A DNA stretch of 9,707 nt, from positions 1-9,707 of the forward strand of contig JALRCL010000452.1 in the NCBI GenBank assembly GCA_023268575.1, in the 5' to 3' direction. The position numbers were made by a program, and so were the translations under genes. Positions 6,197 to 9,707 of this stretch are shown here, piece after piece. The notes beneath the pieces were generated by a model. It saw only the letters and a program-made list of their open reading frames with translations. It had not been told where the DNA came from and did not search any database. Position 1 is the first letter of the stretch, and every line of letters starts with the position of its first letter. This DNA comes from Patulibacter sp. (GTDB lineage Bacteria > Actinomycetota > Thermoleophilia > Solirubrobacterales > Solirubrobacteraceae).

Positions 6197-6852
6197 CCCG
6201 GGGTCGAGACCATCTCGGCCAGCGCGCGCAGCGCCGGATCGGCGTCGGCCGGCCAGCGCCCGATGTCCGCCGGCCACCAGTCGTGCTCGTCGTGCTCGGG
6301 GTCGCGCACGACCTCCGCGCCCTCCGGCAACCAGGCGGTGCCGACGAACATCACGACGTCGTTGGGCAGCAGCAGGAGCGCGTCGCCGCGCAGGCGCTCG
6401 GCGGTGACGCTCCACTCCTCCTGCAGCTCGCGCGCGAGCGTCGTCATCGGCGACTCGCCCGGATCGACCGCGCCGCCGGCGCCGAGCGTCCAGCGGTTCG
6501 CCCAGGTCGCGACCCACGCCGCGCGGCGGCCGGCGAGCCAGCGGCCGTCGGCGCTGCGCACGACGCACTGGCCGGTCATCGACCGCGCGGCGCCGCCGGG
6601 CAGCAACCGCAGCGCCCAGCGGATCGCCTGCAGCTCGAGGTGGAGGCGGCCGTCGTCGTCGACCCGGTGCTCGACGAGCCGCGTGGCGAGCCCGTCGTGG
6701 CTCGGGCTCGACCGCTCGCGGAGCGCGGTGATGGCGGCGTCGGCCGCCGCCGTCTGCTCCGCGCCCGGCGCGTAGGGCTCCGCGCGCCAGTCGAAGCTGA
6801 CGTCCTCCGGGGCCCAGGGCCCGCGCGCGAGGAAGGTCGGTGCCGGACGCAT
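6193..6852 (-). CDS. NUDIX hydrolase with a long N-terminal extension
   Basis: A 219-residue protein. The NUDIX box is complete apart from one residue: Gly127, Glu133, then Arg141-Glu142-Leu-Gln-Glu145-Glu146-Trp-Ser-Val, matching Gx5Ex7REUxEExGU with Ser148 replacing the late Gly. The fold begins near residue 92 (MTGQCVVRSADGRWLAGRRAA would be its first strands). Residues 1-90 are an extension with no motif I recognise. NUDIX enzymes hydrolyse nucleoside diphosphates linked to another moiety, using Mg2+ bound by the Glu residues; the substrate cannot be told from sequence. The acidic EHDEHDWWPADI segment (187-198), typical of a late region in many family members, fits. The ATG at 6852 is preceded by a -10-like TAGAAT and no ribosome-binding site, suggesting a leaderless transcript. 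The stop overlaps the start of the downstream membrane-protein gene. Confidence 0.88.
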   Translation of the reverse strand: MRPAPTFLARGPWAPEDVSFDWRAEPYAPGAEQTAAADAAITALRERSSPSHDGLATRLVEHRVDDDGRLHLELQAIRWALRLLPGGAARSMTGQCVVRSADGRWLAGRRAAWVATWANRWTLGAGGAVDPGESPMTTLARELQEEWSVTAERLRGDALLLLPNDVVMFVGTAWLPEGAEVVRDPEHDEHDWWPADIGRWPADADPALRALAEMVSTPG

Positions 6853-6862
6853 CGTCCGGCCG

Positions 6863-6868
6863 ATTCTA
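6863..6868 (-). promoter_or_regulatory. -10 element for the NUDIX operon
   Basis: TAGAAT (minus strand, 6868-6863) matches five of six positions of TATAAT and stands out in GC-rich surroundings. It lies 10 nt before the ATG at 6852, so the transcript would have a leader of only a few bases. No -35 box is visible at the usual distance. Confidence 0.5.
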
Positions 6869-6983
6869 CGTCCCGGGCGCCGCCCGGCGCGCCCGGCGCG
6901 GCGGTCGCGGGTCGCGGGTCGCGCGGTCCCCGGCCGCGCCCGAGGCGCGGCGCAGCGGGCGCCCCGGCACTCGCGACCCGTGG

Positions 6984-6989
6984 TAGGTT
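6984..6989 (+). promoter_or_regulatory. Possible -10 element for the secreted hydrolase gene
   Basis: TAGGTT fits TANNNT and is the same hexamer seen before the dehydrogenase gene. Transcription would begin near 6996, giving a leader of about 57 nt that contains the second inverted repeat and the ribosome-binding site. No convincing -35 box is present. The element overlaps the left arm of the dyad at 6986-7003, so a bound protein would block it. Confidence 0.4.
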
Positions 6990-7003
6990 ACGACGATGTA
7001 ACC
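6986..7003. promoter_or_regulatory. Operator-like inverted repeat 1, GGTTAC-N6-GTAACC
   Basis: GGTTAC (6986-6991) and GTAACC (6998-7003) are a perfect 6-bp dyad with a 6-nt spacer, overlapping the putative -10 element. The size suits a dimeric regulator such as a TetR-family repressor. The core GTTAC-N6-GTAAC also resembles the GTnAC-N6-GaAAC pattern of actinobacterial GlnR boxes. No regulator gene lies beside it in this window. Confidence 0.5.
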
Positions 7004-7021
7004 GTGACGGGGATCACGGTT
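7000..7021. promoter_or_regulatory. Operator-like inverted repeat 2, AACCGTGA-N6-TCACGGTT
   Basis: AACCGTGA (7000-7007) and TCACGGTT (7014-7021) form a perfect 8-bp dyad with a 6-nt spacer. Its left arm shares AACC with the right arm of the preceding repeat, so the two dyads interlock. It would lie in the 5' leader if transcription starts near 6996, where it could act as an operator or fold as an RNA hairpin competing with the first repeat. Confidence 0.5.
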
Positions 7022-7040
7022 CGGGTCCGGGAGCGGACCG

Positions 7041-7048
7041 GGGAGGAG
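7041..7048 (+). promoter_or_regulatory. Strong ribosome-binding site of the hydrolase gene
   Basis: GGGAGGAG lies 4 nt before the ATG at 7053 (6 nt if counted from the GGAGG core). It is the only textbook Shine-Dalgarno sequence in the window, and it fixes the start against the longer open frame upstream. Confidence 0.75.
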
Positions 7049-7052
7049 ATCG

Positions 7053-9227
7053 ATGCAGGCACGTTCCGTCGTGCGCCGTGCCACGGCGCTCGTCACCATC
7101 GCGGTCGCCGGCTCGGCCGGCGCGAGCGCCGCCCGGGCGGCGGAGCCACCAGCGCCCCTGCGGGTCGTCGCGGGGAAGGCCAGCCCCGCGGGTCGGCACT
7201 CGGTGCAGCCGCTGACGTTCACCGTCCGCGGCGGGCCCAACGGCCTGACCTGCCCGGTCGAGGCGGAGCTCTACCGCCCGGTCGGCGCGACGGCGGCGGC
7301 GCCCGTCCCGGCGATCATCACGACGAACGGCTTCGGCGGCAACGTCGCCGGCCAGCGGAAGTTCTCGCGCTCCTTCGCCGACCGCGGGTACGCCGTCCTG
7401 AACTACAGCGGCCTGGGCTGGGGCAAGTCGGGCTGCAAGATCGCCCTCGACGATCCCGACCGCGACGGCCTCGCCGCACGGCAGCTCGTGAGCTACCTCG
7501 GCGGCGCGCGCACGCCGGGCCAGGCGACGCCGATCGACTGGGTCCGGCGCGACGCGCAGGGCCACGACGGGGTCGCCTACGCGCACGACCCGCGCGTCGG
7601 GACGTTCGGCGGCTCCTACGGCGGCGGCTTCCAGTTCGCCGCGGCGAAGGACGACCCGCGGATCGACACCCTCGTGCCGCTCATCACGTGGAACGACCTG
7701 CGCTACTCGCTCTCGCCCGACAACGGCGACCTCGGCGACGGCGTCACGCCGCGCAGCGCCGGATCGCTGAAGACGCTCTGGTCGGTCGGGTTCTTCGCCC
7801 TCGGCCTCGTCAACGGCGCGCAGGGCATCCCCGTCGACCTGCTCGGCCGCACGCTCGTCTGCCCGGGCTTCGTCGAGGCGATCTGCGCCGGCGCCGTGCT
7901 GACCGTCGCGCAGGGCTCGGCGACGAGCGGCCTCGCCGAGACGCTGCAGCGCTCGTCCGTGTCGAGCTACATCGACCGGATCCGCGTCCCCGTGCTGCTC
8001 GGCCAGGGGCAGGCCGACAACCTCTTCAACCTCAACGAGTCGCTCGCGACGTACCGGGCGCTGCGCCGCCAGGGCACCCCGGTGAAGCTCATCTGGCACA
8101 GCTGGGGGCACAACCACGGGCGCGCCCGGCCGGGCGAGTGGGACGAGTCGTACCGCAGCCCGACGTACGAGGGCACGGCGTTCCTCGAGTGGTTCGACCA
8201 CTACCTCAAGGACGACCCGAAGGCCCCGTCGCTGGACTTCACGTACTTCCGCGACTGGGTGCCCTACAGCGGCGACGCGTCGCCGGCGTTCGCCCGCTCG
8301 GAGGCCTACCCCGCCGCCCCCGCGACCGAGGACGTCCAGCTCTCCGGCGACGGCCGGCTGACCGCCGACCCTGCGCGGGTGACCGCCGGGGCTCCGTCGC
8401 TCATGACGACGCTCCTGGGCCTGCCGACCGGCACCACGTCGGTCGACCTCGTCCAGGAGCAGAGCTCGAACTCGAACATCCCGGGGACGTTCGTGTCGTT
8501 CACCGGCGACCCGCTGCCCGCCGACCGCGACGTCGTCGGCGTCCCGACCGTCGACCTGCGGATCGATCCCGGCCTCGGAGCGCTGACCGGGCCGCTGATC
8601 GGCGATCCCGGCCAGTCGACGGTCTACGTCCGGCTCGACGACGTCGCCCCCGGCGGCGGGTCGACGCTGCCCGGCAACCAGGTCTCGGCGGTGAAGGTCC
8701 CGGTCGACGGGCGCTCCGTGCGCGTCAGCCTGCCCGGCATCGTGCACCGCTTCCGGGCCGGTCACCGGCTGCGGCTCGTGGTCGCCGGCGGCGACGTGAA
8801 CTACCGCGGCTCGGTCCTGCCGACCCCGCTGTCGATCCGGATCGACCCGCGGTCCCCCTCCACCCTGCGCCTGCCCGTCGTCCCGACGGCTGCGCAGGGA
8901 CCGATCGTCCGCGCCGCCGCGCCGGTCGGCGCGCCCGCGCCGACCGCGCGACCGCGCGCGCCGCGGGCGACCGCGGTGCGCCTGACCCGGCGCCGCGTCA
9001 GCGCGCGCCTCGCGGGGGCGGCGCGCGTCCGCACGACCGTCGAGCGCCGCGTGGGGCGTCGCTGGAAGGCCGTGCGTACCGCGACGGTGACGACCCGTCG
9101 CGCCGGACGGGCGACGGCGCGGCTGCGCCGCGCCCTGCCCGCCGGGCGCTACCGGGTGCGGCTGCGCGTGACCCGTAGCGGCACCCGGGCCCGGGTCGTC
9201 ACGACGAAGGCGATCCGCCTCCGCTAG
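7053..9227 (+). CDS. Secreted S15/CocE-like alpha/beta-hydrolase (X-Pro dipeptidyl-peptidase family)
   Basis: A 724-residue exported protein. Residues 1-30 form a signal peptide: Arg8-Arg9, a hydrophobic stretch (TALVTIAVAG), then cleavage near ARAA-EP. The alpha/beta-hydrolase domain spans about 50-390, with nucleophile Ser188 in GTFGGSYGGG, probable acid Asp322 in GQGQADNLF and probable catalytic His353 or His355 in WGHNHG. Residues about 425-600 look like the C-terminal jelly roll of the S15/CocE group (VSFTGDPLPADRDVVG, VYVRLDDVAPGG, HRFRAGHRLRLVV). After a Pro/Ala linker (about 611-640), residues 641-724 form an Arg-rich beta domain (RRWKAVRTATVTT, LPAGRYRVRLRV) of the kind seen at the ends of secreted actinobacterial proteins, possibly a cell-surface domain. 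The family includes Xaa-Pro peptidases and cocaine or glutaryl acylases, so the substrate is open. Four cysteines follow the signal peptide. It is divergent from the NUDIX operon. Confidence 0.9.
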   Translation: MQARSVVRRATALVTIAVAGSAGASAARAAEPPAPLRVVAGKASPAGRHSVQPLTFTVRGGPNGLTCPVEAELYRPVGATAAAPVPAIITTNGFGGNVAGQRKFSRSFADRGYAVLNYSGLGWGKSGCKIALDDPDRDGLAARQLVSYLGGARTPGQATPIDWVRRDAQGHDGVAYAHDPRVGTFGGSYGGGFQFAAAKDDPRIDTLVPLITWNDLRYSLSPDNGDLGDGVTPRSAGSLKTLWSVGFFALGLVNGAQGIPVDLLGRTLVCPGFVEAICAGAVLTVAQGSATSGLAETLQRSSVSSYIDRIRVPVLLGQGQADNLFNLNESLATYRALRRQGTPVKLIWHSWGHNHGRARPGEWDESYRSPTYEGTAFLEWFDHYLKDDPKAPSLDFTYFRDWVPYSGDASPAFARSEAYPAAPATEDVQLSGDGRLTADPARVTAGAPSLMTTLLGLPTGTTSVDLVQEQSSNSNIPGTFVSFTGDPLPADRDVVGVPTVDLRIDPGLGALTGPLIGDPGQSTVYVRLDDVAPGGGSTLPGNQVSAVKVPVDGRSVRVSLPGIVHRFRAGHRLRLVVAGGDVNYRGSVLPTPLSIRIDPRSPSTLRLPVVPTAAQGPIVRAAAPVGAPAPTARPRAPRATAVRLTRRRVSARLAGAARVRTTVERRVGRRWKAVRTATVTTRRAGRATARLRRALPAGRYRVRLRVTRSGTRARVVTTKAIRLR

Positions 9228-9235
9228 TCGCGAGA

Positions 9236-9261
9236 CCGCGCCACGCGGGGGTGTGGCGCGG
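9236..9261 (+). terminator. Terminator hairpin after the hydrolase gene
   Basis: CCGCGCCAC (9236-9244) and GTGGCGCGG (9253-9261) form a perfect 9-bp stem with an 8-nt loop, starting 8 bp past the stop codon of the hydrolase gene at 9227. No U-tract follows. Confidence 0.6.
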
Positions 9262-9277
9262 GGCGGACGCCGGGACC

Positions 9278-9309
9278 GCCGGGGGTGGACCGATCGGTCC
9301 ACCCCCGGC
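9278..9309. terminator. 32-bp perfect palindrome, probable bidirectional terminator
   Basis: Positions 9278-9293 (starting GCCGGGGGTGGACC) are followed without a gap by their exact reverse complement through 9309. The palindrome lies between two convergent genes, the hydrolase ending at 9227 and the phosphatase fragment ending at 9364, where a terminator serving both strands is expected. At least 14 base pairs can form with a small loop. The continuous symmetry is longer than termination needs. Confidence 0.65.
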
Positions 9310-9363
9310 CGATCCACGGCTCGCTCGGTCCGGATCCGCCGACGATCGGCGACCCGCGCCGGC

Positions 9364-9576
9364 TCAGGCGGCGCCCTCGGTGACCTCGAGCTCCACGCCG
9401 AACGCGCGCTTCACGAGCCCGGCCTGGCCCTCGGCGGCCCACCGGGCGACGGGCGCGCCGTCGGCGCCGCAGCGCATGTGCAGGCGCAGGACCTCGCCGT
9501 CGCGGCGCAGCTCGACCCGGCGCACGGCCTGGTCGTGGCCGCGCTCCATCCCCTCGGCGAGGCGCAGCAGCGCGGC
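9364..9576 (-). CDS. Ppx/GppA-type phosphatase, C-terminal fragment cut by the junction
   Basis: About 70 residues of C-terminus remain, from AALLRLAEGMERGHDQ to the end at EVTEGAA. The segment ALLRLAEGxxR followed by two strands (VRRVELRRDGEVLRLHMR) and ARWAAEGQAGLVKRAFGVELEV resembles the last domain of Ppx/GppA exopolyphosphatases, where a Trp-Ala-Ala-Glu helix and an AFG-x-L-E-V ending are typical. Those enzymes hydrolyse polyphosphate or pppGpp; the ASKHA catalytic domains would lie upstream and are missing. The open frame runs on to an ATG at 9615, but the residues beyond about 9570-9576 come from the unlike sequence at the right end and are not part of this protein. The gene is interrupted by the junction, not naturally short. 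Family assignment is by eye from a short fragment. Confidence 0.55.
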   Translation of the reverse strand, partial: AALLRLAEGMERGHDQAVRRVELRRDGEVLRLHMRCGADGAPVARWAAEGQAGLVKRAFGVELEVTEGAA

Positions 9577-9577
9577 A
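9565..9577. other. Junction between two unlike genomes
   Basis: To the left the sequence is very GC-rich and encodes the phosphatase fragment on the minus strand. To the right it drops to about 52% GC (68 of 131 bases in 9577-9707, counted by hand) and encodes an aminotransferase on the plus strand. CAGCAGCGCGGC at 9565-9576 reads sensibly in both genes (Ala-Ala-Leu-Leu on the minus strand, Gln-Gln-Arg-Gly on the plus strand), so the exact breakpoint is hidden in up to about 12 bp of shared sequence. That is typical of assembly or PCR/ligation chimeras joined at short matches. Confidence 0.8.
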
Positions 9578-9707
9578 TGTTCAGCTATTCGGGCATGAGC
9601 AAAGAGCAGATGCAACGCCTGCGCAATGAATTCGGCATTTATGGTGTCGATTCGGGCCGTATTTGCGTGGCTGCACTCAACCCGAAAAACATTGATGCCG
9701 TGGCAGC
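9568..9707 (+). CDS. Aspartate/aromatic aminotransferase (class I), C-terminal fragment of foreign origin
   Basis: The plus strand reads QRGMFSYSGMSKEQMQRLRN and continues to the window edge with EFGIYGVDSGRICVAALNP and then KNIDAVAA. This is the conserved C-terminal region of AspC/TyrB enzymes (compare GMFS(F/Y)(S/T)GL..., EFG(V/I)Y and SGR...VA). The Arg encoded at 9658-9660 in DSGRICVA corresponds to the Arg that binds the substrate alpha-carboxylate (Arg386 in E. coli AspC numbering). The fragment lacks everything before the last ~45-50 residues, including the pyridoxal-phosphate lysine, and runs off the right end shortly before the expected stop. Codons with A or T in third position (AAA, GAT, TAT, GGT) contrast with the rest of the window. 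The wording is most like a betaproteobacterial (Burkholderiales) TyrB. It has no start here, so it is not a functional gene in this context. Confidence 0.85.

Noticed and set aside
6980..9317. Long open frames on both strands overlapping the secreted hydrolase
   Set aside because: Low-complexity Arg/Pro/Gly products without motifs; the frame at 7053-9227 has the signal peptide, catalytic motifs and ribosome-binding site.
9577..9615. Extension of the phosphatase fragment to an ATG at 9615 (start MHLLFAHARIAEH)
   Set aside because: These codons are the antisense of the foreign aminotransferase sequence; the apparent start arises from the junction.
9565..9707. Recent horizontal transfer of an aminotransferase gene
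   Set aside because: Only the last ~45-50 codons are present, without a start or mobile-element traces, and the neighbouring gene is cut mid-domain. A chimeric join explains this better.

Overview
The window is very GC-rich (well over 70% G+C by eye, with nearly every third codon position G or C) and most resembles an actinobacterial chromosome. A Solirubrobacterales/Thermoleophilia-type organism is my best guess. The reasons are the fused E2-E1 2-oxoglutarate dehydrogenase of the actinobacterial Kgd/OdhA type, hairpin terminators without U-tracts, leaderless-looking -10 elements, and a secreted hydrolase with an Arg-rich C-terminal beta domain. The lineage is an inference from composition and gene style only. 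The last ~130 bases do not belong to this genome type: at about 9565-9577 the sequence switches abruptly to ~52% GC and encodes the C-terminal part of a proteobacterial-looking aspartate/aromatic aminotransferase.

Layout. 1-455: no gene; GC-rich, hairpin-forming, degenerate repeats. 456-875 (-): YjbQ/UPF0047 protein. 876-1300: intergenic, holding a second repeat family (two 56-bp copies), a 14-bp triplet tandem and a strong terminator hairpin. 1301-5635 (-): a single 1444-residue 2-oxoglutarate dehydrogenase that carries two lipoyl domains, a peripheral-subunit-binding domain, the E2 succinyltransferase domain and the whole E1 enzyme. 5636-5857: its upstream region plus a palindromic terminator for the next operon. 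5858-6196 (-) and 6193-6852 (-): a small membrane protein and a NUDIX hydrolase whose reading frames overlap by GTGA, so probably a two-gene operon. 6853-7052: divergent promoter region with two overlapping inverted repeats. 7053-9227 (+): secreted S15/CocE-like alpha/beta-hydrolase. 9228-9363: tail-to-tail region with a 9-bp-stem hairpin and a perfect 32-bp palindrome, a bidirectional terminator. 9364-~9576 (-): C-terminal fragment of a Ppx/GppA-type phosphatase, cut by the junction. ~9568-9707 (+): the foreign aminotransferase fragment.

How the genes relate. The oxoglutarate dehydrogenase is the central metabolic gene (TCA cycle, thiamine diphosphate-dependent). The YjbQ neighbour belongs to a family with reported weak thiamine-phosphate synthase activity, but a terminator-like hairpin and 425 bp of repeats separate the two, so a link is only suggestive. 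The NUDIX/membrane pair and the secreted hydrolase are divergently transcribed from one 200-bp region. The two points most worth a second look are the lipoyl-bearing all-in-one dehydrogenase and the abrupt junction at the right end. I find no convincing new multi-gene system.
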